A DNA stretch of 64,000 nt from Xenopus tropicalis (lineage: Eukaryota > Chordata > Amphibia > Anura > Pipidae). Both the position numbers and the translations under genes were made by a program. The notes under the pieces are model-generated. The model searched no databases. It saw only the letters and a list, made by a program, of their open reading frames with translations, and was not told the origin of the DNA. Shown one piece after another: positions 1-9,100 of the stretch. The stretch spans positions 88,543,681 to 88,607,680 of the forward strand of contig NC_030681.2 of the NCBI RefSeq assembly GCF_000004195.4. Reading direction: 5' to 3'. Numbering within the stretch: position 1 is the stretch's first letter; every line of letters starts with the position of its first letter.

Positions 1-243
1 CTAGTCATGATCATCACATTTGAGTTGTACAGCATTTGGATTTTTTTTACCTTGTATGTACTGTATGAAACATGCTTCTTACTTCTCATTCCATCATATT
101 TAATTTAAATATTTTTATTTGTAAATAAAATCAACTATGTTAAAAGAGCCTTCATTTTGCTCTGTATTTCCTGCATAGTTTCTCATGCTTAGTCTTGCTC
201 TCTTCCTGACTGTAAGCTAAGAGTGGTAGGGTAAACACTCTAT
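1..243. other. AT-rich non-coding sequence
   Basis: No coding exon, RNA gene or clear repeat border is visible. The missing last exon of PGM3 (minus strand) would be expected at or beyond this edge, but nothing here resembles its C-terminal coding sequence. Confidence 0.5.
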
Positions 244-741
244 GGGGCTGATTTACTTACCCACGAACGGGTCGAAATGAGTCCGATTGCGTTTTTTCCG
301 TAATGATCGGTATTTTGCGATTTTTTCATATGTTTTGCGATTTTTTTGGATTCTTTACGAATTTTTCGTTACCAATACGATTTTTGCGTAAAAACGCGAG
401 TTTTTCGTATCCATTACGAAAGTTGCGTAAAAAGTTGTGCATTTTTCGTAGCGTTAAAACTTACGCGAAAAGTTGCGCATTTTTTGTAGCGTTAAAACTT
501 ACGCGAAAAATGCGCAACTTTTCGCGTAAGTTTTAACGCTACGAAAAATGCGCAACTTTTTACGCAACTTTCGTAATGGATACGAAAAACTCGCGTTTTT
601 ACGCAAAAATCGTATTGGTAACGAAAAATTCGTAAAGAATCCGAAAAAATCGCAAAACATACGAAAAAGTCGCAAAATGTTCGTTTTCAAGTCGGAACTT
701 TTCCAATTCGGGTCGGATTCGTGGGTTAGTAAATCAGCCCC
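244..741. mobile_element. Foldback element with GGGGC ends
   Basis: The segment is almost entirely self-complementary. It begins GGGGCTGATTTAC and ends with the reverse complement GTAAATCAGCCCC, with the centre near 503. It is flanked by TAT on both sides, consistent with a 3-bp target duplication. The arms consist of repeated short motifs such as TTACGAAAAA, and there are direct repeats around the centre. There is no transposase, so it is non-autonomous. The superfamily is uncertain; a 3-bp duplication would suit Harbinger, which is inference. Short ORFs on both strands are by-products of the palindrome. Confidence 0.8.
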
Positions 742-962
742 TATATGTTATATACTTTTCAGCATTCCTTATAAATCAACAAGTGATGCTGTAATTCAGG
801 AGCAATAGTGCCTGTGGTAAGAACAAAAATGTACATCCACCACTGATGGAAGGTAAAATCTCTGTACATGGAGATCATATTTATAGGAATAGGATCAGGC
901 CCTATAATTTATTATTTATTTATTTATTCCCATGTTTCCCAGCAGCCACAACCGGACTGTGG

Positions 963-1293
963 TACAGGTATGGGACTAGTTATCCAGAATGCTCGGGACC
1001 TGGACTTTTCCGGATAAGGGATCTTTCTTTAATTTAAATCACTATGCCTAAGTCGACTTCTAAATCATTTAAACGTTAATTAAACCCAACATTATTGTTT
1101 TGCCTCCAATAAGGATTATTATATCTTAGTTAGGATCAAGTACAATGTACTGTTTTATAATTACAGAGAAAAAGGAAATCATTTTGAAAAATGTTAATTA
1201 TTTGGTTAAAATGGAGTCTATGGGAGATGTCCTTCCTGTAATTCTGATCTTTCTGGATAACGAGTTTCCTGGGTAGCAGATCCCATACCTGTA
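963..1293. mobile_element. MITE with ACAGGTATGGGA ends, copy 1
   Basis: The terminal inverted repeat reads ACAGGTATGGGA at the left and TCCCATACCTGT at the right. Internal landmarks include TATCCAGAATGCTCGGGACC and TCCGGATAAGGGATCTTTC. The same family recurs near 13.49, 17.24, 24.13 and 57.0 kb. It has no coding capacity. Confidence 0.75.
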
Positions 1294-1580
1294 CATCTGT
1301 CAAACACAACTTATATATATATATCAACTTCACTTTTCATTATTTACATTTTATTTGCCAAATGAACATGTCTGGCATTTTAAATGTATATTTCTGTATT
1401 TAATCAATTAGGTTTTTCCTTCATATTTTCTGCCCTCTTTCCATTCCATAAAAAATCAAGCACAGGAAAGGGCAAGGCTATATAATCACCCCATAGCCTC
1501 ATACAAGACATAGCAGCAGTATTTCATCCATGAAGCTGTAAAGAACATTTCTGTTGTAAGGAATGGTATATAAAGTCAAT

Positions 1581-1715
1581 ATGTCTATGAAGATTTTCAT
1601 TCATCCAGGTCATGGTATATCTAGTTGAAGTGAAGAAGCTGCTCATATGAGTAGTGAAACGTCTTCAATGATTACCAAACAAGTCCAGTTGCTTTAAATT
1701 TATTTATACTAGATA
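1581..1715 (+). mobile_element. Penelope-like pseudo-LTR remnant with hammerhead-like core
   Basis: Landmarks shared with the 61.5-62.5 kb Penelope-like element include CATCCAGGTCATG, GTGAAACGT, AAGTCCAGTTG and ACTAGATA. The hammerhead-like part is at 1625-1668: TTGAA, GTGAAGA, a helix II hairpin (CTGCTC/GAGTAG), GAAAC, GTC, TTCAA. Flanking TTGAA and TTCAA can pair as helix I. The first core base is G rather than C, so this copy is probably inactive. Penelope-like elements are known to carry hammerhead motifs in their pseudo-LTRs. Confidence 0.6.
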
Positions 1716-1927
1716 TATAAAGTCAAGATTATGAATGATTCCAGTTTTATTCTAGTTATGGTGAAAAATTGTGTAGCTATAAAGAGTTCGAAAAAAATTA
1801 TTTGCTTTAATTATGGAGGCAAAACTAAAGGCTGAGTTCCTAAAAACAAATGCCAAACAGTTATACTTCTCTCTAAATATAAGCAACAAAACAAAATAAA
1901 ATGCAAGTATTTTGTGATAATTCCCAC

Positions 1928-2103
1928 CTGAGTGTCTGCTTCAGCATAAACACGCACAACATCCTCTGTTCCTGAGGGGCGTACAAATGATCTGGACATA
2001 CTGTACTTCTTGACAAGGTCATCAATTTTATCTTGGAGCCCTGGTGGTTTTACTGTGCGCGTCTCCGTGTTAGTAGTGTCTATTACTTTCCTGTCTGTAA
2101 CCT
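1928..2103 (-). CDS. pgm3: Isolated exon of PGM3 (phosphoacetylglucosamine mutase)
   Basis: Read on the minus strand, this 176-nt exon is open throughout and encodes about 58 residues matching the C-terminal domain of PGM3, including [20 protein letters not shown]. The RPSGTE loop is the phosphate-binding loop of the alpha-D-phosphohexomutase family. PGM3 converts GlcNAc-6-phosphate to GlcNAc-1-phosphate in cytosolic UDP-GlcNAc synthesis. A pyrimidine-rich tract and AG precede the exon (2104-2105), and CAG followed by GTGGG (1926-1927) ends it, so this is a spliced exon and not a retrocopy. It resembles the penultimate coding exon. The final exon should lie at lower coordinates and was not found. 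No upstream PGM3 exon was seen between 2104 and the UBE3D start, an interval filled with transposons. It may be a duplicated fragment, a rearranged locus or an assembly problem. Homology is certain; functionality is not. Confidence 0.8.
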
Positions 2104-2535
2104 CTAAAGCACAAGAGACATATTGCATTGCAACACATTACATGTTCTTATTGTGGTGAATACAGTAGGAACACTAAATATATGGCCACTCCACAGCCAT
2201 TAACCAATCTTTTTTAGAAAAGGAGATTCATGATTAGCAGTTTCTCTTGAGGGCTTATTTAATACAGGTGAGATGCAAACTGTTTATCCTCTTTTCTCCA
2301 GTCGCCCCCTCCTGTCAGTAAAGGGGTATACTATAGCCTATATAGCTACTAGAAACATGGCAGGCACTATGCCACGGCATGGCGTAGAAGCTAACACATG
2401 CAACTTTTAGAACTTGATAAAAGTGTTGGGAGAGGCCCATGAGGCTGCTCTGCAGATCTGTTCAGGTGTAGCTGAATTTTGAATTGCCCAGGAAGTTCTC
2501 TCTTGTGGAGTGAGCTGTCACCTGGAATGGTGCTT

Positions 2536-2957
2536 TTAAAGGAGAAGGAAAGGCTAAGTCACTTGGGGGTGCCAAAATGTTAGGCACCCCCAAGTGACTT
2601 AGAACGCCTACCTTGTACCCCGGGCTGGTGCCCCTGTACGGAGGGAACAGCACCAGCCCGGGGCACCTGTAGACACCGCTTCCTCCTTCCTTTGCGCGCT
2701 GCCGGCGAAATCCGCCGGCCGGCGCATGCGCAGTAGAGTGAAAAGCCGACTTTAATGTTTAAGTTCGGCTTTTCACTCTACTGCGCATGCGCGCGCAAGC
2801 GAGGAGGAAGGAGGAAGCGCCGGCAGCTACCCCGGGCTGGTGCTGTTCCCTCCGTACAGGGGCACCAGCCCGGGGTACAAGGTAGGCGTTCTAAGTCACT
2901 TGGGGGTGCCTAACATTTTGGCACCCCCAAGTGACTTAGCCTTTCCTTTTCCTTTAA
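2536..2957. mobile_element. Palindromic T2-type MITE, copy 1
   Basis: The element is bounded by TTAA and starts TTAAAGGAGAAGGAAAGG, matching the TTAAAGGRR ends described for Xenopus T2-family MITEs. Both arms contain AAGTCACTTGGGGGTGCC and a GC-rich stretch with GGGCTGGTG. The centre carries CpG-rich sequence with GCGCATGCGCAGTAGAGTG in both orientations. It would fold into an almost full-length hairpin. It abuts a DIRS fragment on its right. Confidence 0.88.
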
Positions 2958-3700
2958 TATAGACCTTGACTGCCCTCACCATGTCCAGCTTGTGTAGTTG
3001 TTTCTCATTGTCGCTGGCTGAATTAGGGCAAAAGGATGGCAGAATTAGCTCCAGATTAATATGGAAACTTGACAGGAATCCCAAAACAGTTCAGAGAAAT
3101 ACCTTATTATGATGAATAACCAGCCGTGGTTCCCTATGGAGTGCTGTCATCTCGGAAACTCTGTTTGCTGATGTTATTGCTATGAGAAAGGCCACCTTAA
3201 GTGATAACCATTTGAGGTCACATGAATGGATAGGCTTGAATTGGCTTCTGTAGCACAGTGAGTACCATTGTGAGGTCCCAAGGTGGTGTATGATCACAAA
3301 TCAGGCCCTAAGAATGCCCTGTAAGAAGTGCTAAATGTCCAGATCATTTGCCCACTTATCATAGGCCTTGGTTGTGGAGGCCTTCCTAGCCTGAAGGAGT
3401 ATTTATGTACAGTTGTGAGAATTCTTCTCTGGACTAATAACTGGGTCTTAAGTGCCAGGCTGTTAAACAAAGCATTGCCATATTGGGATGCCTGGCCAGC
3501 CCTTGTGTGAGGAGACTGTTAGGTTCACTAAGTCTGTTTGAGATGGTATGGCTTCCAATGCCGCTACCATGTATCCAGAAGCTGGAGCCAATCCCCTGTT
3601 GACACTCAGGGCTTGTCTTGTATCCATGGTCAGAGTGTTTACATTGTCTTGTGGTAACTGCACCATCTGTAGTCTGGAGTCAAATATTTGGCCCGGGGAG
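2958..3700 (-). mobile_element. DIRS-like tyrosine recombinase fragment (decayed)
   Basis: Minus-strand translation gives SLKVAFLIAITSANRVSEM, typical of DIRS-type tyrosine recombinases (the region with the first catalytic Arg). After a frame break it gives SSFHINLELILPSFCPN and LDMVRAVKVYI, also characteristic of that family. Further upstream (3463-3666) the more divergent GLAPASGYMVAALEAI resembles the N-terminal core-binding part. Stops and frameshifts interrupt the reading. The low-coordinate end is cut off by the palindromic MITE at 2536-2957. DIRS elements integrate by recombinase and leave no target duplication. Confidence 0.65.
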
Positions 3701-4780
3701 ACAACCCTTTGAGAAGGTGTCAGGGAGCTCTTGCGGTAATTTATCAGCCAGCCATGCTGTTATAAGGTTTGTGGGGAGGTTTGTATTTAGGTCCGATGCC
3801 ACCCTAGCTTTGCATGCTTCTGCAAGATCTGTACTGACAACTGAAAAAAAAGGATCAGAAAAACAACTCTGTAGATTTATAGCAGTTTAGCACACAAGGA
3901 GACTTCTGAACAGAATAGCTCTTGTGGGGAGGAAGCTTGGGGGGCAGTGGAGGAGGATGGAGGGGAGACTGGGAATGGTGTAGGATTTAGTTCTCCTTTA
4001 ACTTCTATGGCATCTTGATGGGCGGGGTGGGGGTGGGAGCTGAGGTAGCACATGGCTCTTAAAATGTCTCCTGCATCCTGCCCACCCACAGTCCAAGCTC
4101 TTATAGACCATACAAGAAATGTACAGCAAACATTGCTAAGCCATCTCTTTACAGCACCTTCTTAACTATAGCTCACACAATCTTGCAGCTGGAGTTGGAG
4201 CTTCCGCCTCCCAGCAGTATATGAATACTTGCATAATAATGCCAGGTCAAATACAGTTCAATAAAATACTCCAAAGTGCCCTCTTCTGCTTTAGACTTAG
4301 CGATGAGGTCTTATGAGGAAAAGAAAAAAAGAGAAAAAAATATAATACTGTTATTACTTCACACTGTGCACTTCCATGTGCTTACCACCAGTGATAACTA
4401 TTACTTATATCACCCTTTTGTGCCCAGTTGTGATATCCCTTTCCGATTGCCAATCTACTTACAGACCCCCTTGGGTTTATATGGCATCCAACTGGTTCGC
4501 TTGTAGCTCACAACTCTCTGCTTTCCCACCTCTTAATTTCAGGCAGTATTAGGTAAATTTCCAACATTAGGAACTTTAGGTTAATTCCATGACTTTTCTG
4601 TTTCCCTTCCTCTTCTGCGCACTTACTGTGGGATAAATGCATACGCCATATGTGTAAAGACGTCATTACTTTAATACAAATAAAACTTCCCAATACACTC
4701 ACAGAGTATAGGATACATGTATCAAGAGTCACTGGTATGGATAAGGTAGCTCCTTTTTCTTTCCCTGTTCGCGACCTGCA
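3701..4780. other. Non-coding interval, no assigned element
   Basis: There is a purine-rich patch near 3930-3990 and no splice-flanked conserved exon. The part up to about 3890 may still belong to the DIRS fragment, but similarity fades. The small ORFs here show no recognisable domain. Confidence 0.4.
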
Positions 4781-4807
4781 GTGTCTCCTCTCCACATCCT
4801 CTCTCAC

Positions 4808-4843
4808 TGCTGACGCGTTTCGCCACTTCCTCCTGAGTGATCA
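4808..4843 (-). ncRNA. Hammerhead-like remnant
   Basis: On the minus strand the order CTCAGGA, short stem, GGCGAAACGCGTC resembles the hammerhead core order CUGANGA, helix II, GAAA, NUH, but the third core base is changed (G to C). GAAACGCGTC is also a common end sequence of Penelope-like pseudo-LTRs. It is probably an inactive relic. Confidence 0.3.
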
Positions 4844-4916
4844 AATGCCACATCCAAATGCCAGGGAGCACTATTTTTGTATTTTACAGTTTGTCGCTTG
4901 ATGTGTATATATGATG

Positions 4917-5110
4917 TATGCGTGTATACAAAGATACACAGCGCTGTACAATCTTACAATGGACAAAATCACACACAAGGAGGACACATATTATAATTAA
5001 TACAATGAATAAATATAAATACACAAAGATTAAGTATTACATGGTATAAGACAAAGTAGGAAGGGGGATCCTGCCCTGTAAAGCTTACAATCTAAGCAGA
5101 TGAATAACAT
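4917..5110. repeat. Dispersed repeat with AAGCTTACAATCTAAG
   Basis: The landmark order (ACACAAGGAGGACA, AT-rich stretch, GGTATAAGACAAAGTAGGAAGG, CCTG..TAAAGCTT) recurs at about 41295-41425. No coding capacity. The family is not identified. Confidence 0.5.
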
Positions 5111-5199
5111 GCAGGCATGAATTGGAGGGAAAATGTGCACAAGGTTTGGGTGTTGGCCCTTAATGAAGAACTAAACCCCTCTAGGTACAACAGCCCCCC

Positions 5200-5621
5200 T
5201 TAAAGGAGAAGGAAAGGCTAAGTCACTTGGGGGTGCCAAAATGTTAGGCACCCCCAAGTGACTTAGAACGCCTACCTTGTACCCCGGGCTGGTGCCCCTG
5301 TACGGAGAGAACAGCACCAGCCCGGGGTAGCTGCCGGCGCTTCCTCCTTCCTCCTCGCTTGCGCGCGCATGCGCAGTAGAGTGAAAAGCCGAACTTAAAC
5401 ATTAAAGTCGGCTTTTCACTCTACTGCGCATGTGCCGGCCGGCGGATTTCGCTGGCAGCGCGCAAAGGAAGGAGGAAGCGGTGTCTACAGGTGCCCCGGG
5501 CTGGTGCTGTTCCCTCCGTACAGGGGCACCAGCCCGGGGTACAAGGTAGGCGCTCTAAGTCACTTGGGGGTGCCTAACATTTTGGCACCCCCAAGTGACT
5601 TAGCCTTTCCTTCTCCTTTAA
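5200..5621. mobile_element. Palindromic T2-type MITE, copy 2
   Basis: It has the same structure as the 2536-2957 element, inserted in the reverse sense relative to its asymmetric centre, with TTAA at both ends. Arms are nearly identical to copy 1 (GAGAAGGAAAGGCTAAGTC and TAACATTTTGGCACCCCC). Close similarity between the copies suggests recent amplification. Confidence 0.88.
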
Positions 5622-5959
5622 CTGCCCTCCATCTCCCCCCTTCACTCTCCCTTCTCACACTGCCTATTACAGTACATTGAAAAGTGGCCTGAGCTAAAAA
5701 AGCAGAGCAGTGCAGCAGAGTACCTAGGTGCCATCTTCTGTCCATTAGAAAATGGTTTGAGTCTCAGGTGGTGCTGGTTCATCCAGGAGTAGATAGCTAC
5801 TTTCCTTTAAGTACATGGAAAGAAGAGGCTATATTTACATTTCATTTTATTAAAAAAAAGTTACAAGAGCAAAGTATAAAAATAAATCTTCATTTAGCTA
5901 AAGAATAAAAATACCTTTCTGAAATAGTTATTTTTACAAGTCTTCCACAACTGTTAGCA

Positions 5960-6107
5960 GTTGTACACTATACTCTGTGCGGCCCGGCCGGCAGATGGCG
6001 CTGCAGACAGACGCTGCTGTTCAGGCTCAGGGAGCACTTCCTCCCATGTGAGCGGCACAGGCAGAAACTCGCAGGGTGACAGATACCCAACGCGCTGAAA
6101 CGTAGCT
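5960..6107 (+). promoter_or_regulatory. Probable UBE3D promoter and 5' UTR
   Basis: GC content rises sharply just upstream of the UBE3D start, with CpG-containing sequence such as GCGGCCCGGCCGGCAGATGG, and stays fairly high to about 6440. No TATA box is evident, as expected for a CpG-type housekeeping promoter. In mammals, as I recall, this promoter side faces DOP1A; no DOP1A exon was recognised here. Confidence 0.45.
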
Positions 6108-6172
6108 ATGGAGGATATCGTTGTTCGCCTGGAAATTAGGAAACATATGCAGACCGCTAGTCTCATTTTGGG
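6108..6172 (+). CDS. ube3d: UBE3D coding exon 1
   Basis: Encodes the first 21 residues plus two bases of codon 22, ending TASLILG, which aligns with the LLILG of the human N-terminus. The donor is GG|GTAAAC. In-frame TGA at 6096-6098 precedes the ATG, and G at +4 gives a reasonable initiation context. Confidence 0.9.
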
Positions 6173-9100
6173 GTAAACACTATTTTTACAGCGTTTCTTT
6201 TTTTTTAAGTTTAACCTTAATATAACGCTACATTAAGTAGAACGACTTCCAACACTGAGCTTTGGCTAATGTTATTGCAGCCAAGTAACATGTCAGCCCG
6301 TGAGCATTGGAAAGCAGCAAAGTGATAGACCAGTTGTCGCCGCCTCCTATCGCAATCTCCCCCTCACAGCTTTCTGCCGAAACGGACTGCAGCGAGCCCC
6401 TGCAAAATGTACAGCCACTCGGCTTGCCCGCTAGCGTTATGTCAGCATGGCGCCCCCTAGAGGATATTTTTTATAATGACTAACACTAGATTTTAAAGGA
6501 CCCATGTCATACTTTAAATTAAGTGCATTGTGTCTTAAAATACGTGCAGCCCCACAACTGCTGTGTTGTATTATTCCCTTCCTATATTAGACATGCATAT
6601 ATACACCTCTATGTGGCTATGACTGTTCATCTAGTCTGACCTAAAATCAGACTTTTCCAATGTGAATGTGGAGTATGGCATGTGTATTGTTTTCCCTGTT
6701 GACCACAGCATAATGGCAGTGTCAGACTGGCCCACCAGGATACCAGGAAAACTCCCACTGGGCCCAGGGGTCCGTGGGCCCTCCTGTTCCTGACCATTTG
6801 GCCTACTACTACCATTTTGGTCATTTGCTATTTCTGAATGGGAAGAAAGAGGAGAACTAGATGGAAGGGTAGATGCTAGCATGTACATAAAAGAGACTAG
6901 CAAAATAAAGAGGTCAAGTGAGGAAAGGAGGAAAGCGAGTTTGGAGAGTGGGCGTAGGGTCTCAGGTTTTCTTGTGGGCCCCTGGAGTCCTAGTCAGACA
7001 CTGCATGATGGAGATGCTAAAACTGTAAATGGCTGCAGCTGGGATGTCAGGGTAGACCAGAATAACTGTAAATAAGCACAGACTTCTAAAGGAGTTGTTT
7101 AGCCTCATTTATTATAATCAAAGCACATTGAAGTTATAAAATGCAGGCATGCGCTCATTGACACAAGTTGTAAGTACAACTTAGGGGTACAAGTCCCTTT
7201 GTAAATGGCATCACTGTGAACTCAATTGAGTTTACATTGATGCCATTTACAAAGGGACTTGTACCCCTAAGTTGTCCTTACAACTTGTGTCAGTACCAAT
7301 GAGCTCATTGTAAATTACTTGTAAATGCACCTCTCAACATAAGGGAATCCTGTTGGTTACTACTGTGGGACACTAGTTAATGAGGCTGATTGAACCCCCA
7401 ATTTTAGCTGCTTTCAGTCTTGTATTGAAAGTAGCAAAGGTAAAATATTTGGCATATAGTGTATTCTTCCCCAGCCAACTACATAGGATACCAGAAGAAG
7501 TTACCACTTACTTTGGTCTCATTGGTCCAATTTGAGTTGCATTTCCATTTACCTCTATGAGTATGGATGCAACACAGTTACTATTTACTTAATTTACTGT
7601 TCTAGAAAGTTTTGGAAAAATTACTGTCATCATCGGTAAAGGTCAAACATTGCCATTTCCAAAAAACTTATCAACTTTGGGGAGGGCTCATGGCAGGGGT
7701 GCAACTATTGGGGAAGCCAACCATAGGTTGCTAGATATCCTGGATTTTATGTTTACGAGATGACCTAAATGAAATGAATGACCTTAAATTCTGCTATTAG
7801 AGGTAAATAAATGTCTTTTTTTTTTACATCAGCGGCTTAGATGGCTTTCCGGTAGATGTGTCTCTAGGCCCGTCATATTTACAGATCCAAACTTCTGAGC
7901 AATGCGAGAGGTTCTGTATTCCTGCAGAAGTAAAGCTGCTTCCTTCATCTTGCCGTTTAGTGCAGCAGATTGCAGGAGAAGGATTACACATGCGGCTGAA
8001 GGTGGAAGCTGCCAACGATACAGGTAGTGGCAGAATGGGTGAACAGTTGTTCTAAAAATAGTGTGTATTTTCCTTAGCATTGTATTATGTTACCAAAATA
8101 GTCTCCTTCAATGCTCTATTAAAATGTCAGTATCTGAAGTAATTGAAACCCTTGTCTGGAATAGGTCAATTTGACTACAGATGGGCTAGTTTTTTCTGTG
8201 CTGACCATTGGAGTTGTATTATTCTGTTTTAAAGTAAAGGCACAAAATGAGCTGTTGAAAAGGAATATGACTAAAAAAAAACTATTTTACCACTTAACCA
8301 TATGTTTTTCTCTCTTTTGTAATTCCCCTTGCATCCCCTCATCATTAATTGCCCCATCAATTGAAAAAAGAGCAATAGTTGCCACACTAGACAATAGGGC
8401 TCCCAGAATAATATATGCCATTAAGCTTTCATACAGGTCTAGACTGGGATTTAAAATAGGCCCTAGTATTTCAAGTACACAGAGACCTGATAATCCCCCA
8501 ACAGGGCCAATAAATAATAACTGTCCATGGCATCTTATAGCAGTCCCTGTTGCATTTGCCAGTGCAGAGATGTGCAACTAAACTGGTAAAGGGGATGGAG
8601 GATTTAAACAATTAGGTTAGACTGTCAAGTTTGAGGTTGTTTTCTCTGGAGAAAAGGTGCTTGCGAGGGAACATGATTATTCTGTACAAGTACATTAGAG
8701 GGGCAGATAGAGAATGTTGTTTTTTCCCATCAGTGCACCAGAGGCCATCCCTTTAGATTAAAGGAAAGGAACTTTCATTTGAAGAAGCGTAGCTGGTTTT
8801 TCACGGTGAGGGCAGTGAGGTTGTGGAATGCCCTTCCTCGTCATGTTGTGATGGCAGATTCTGTTAATGCCTTTAAATGGGGCTTGGATGATTTCTTGAA
8901 CAAGCAAAATATCCAAGGCTATTGTGATACTAAAATCTACAGTTGGTATTGATGTTGGTATATATAGTTTAGGAGTGTATAGATAGGTCAGTATAGGGTT
9001 GTGTGTGCTGGGTTCCCTTGGAAGGGTTGAACTTGATGGATTCTGGTCTTTTTTTAACCCAGCTTAACTATGTAACTATGTACAGTATATGCCTTAGGCA

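Larger units (their letters stand above)
6173..7832 (+). other. UBE3D intron 1
   Basis: Begins GTAAAC and ends TTTACATCAG after a T tract. It holds a GC-rich first part, a hAT MITE (6717-7003) and a palindrome (7159-7293). A TTAAAGGACCCATGTCATAC half-MITE end lies near 6495. Confidence 0.8.

Noticed and set aside
6085..6105. CGCTGAAACGTAG resembling a hammerhead GAAACGT strand
   Set aside because: No CUGANGA strand or helix II lies upstream; it is in the UBE3D 5' UTR and is probably coincidence.
2104..6107. Further PGM3 or DOP1A exons between the PGM3 exon and UBE3D
   Set aside because: Looked for on the minus strand; only MITEs, the DIRS fragment and unassigned sequence were found.
8171..8581. 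136-codon ORF after UBE3D exon 2
   Set aside because: The sequence resembles a dispersed frog repeat (GGCATCTTATAGCAGTCCC) and not a protein family.
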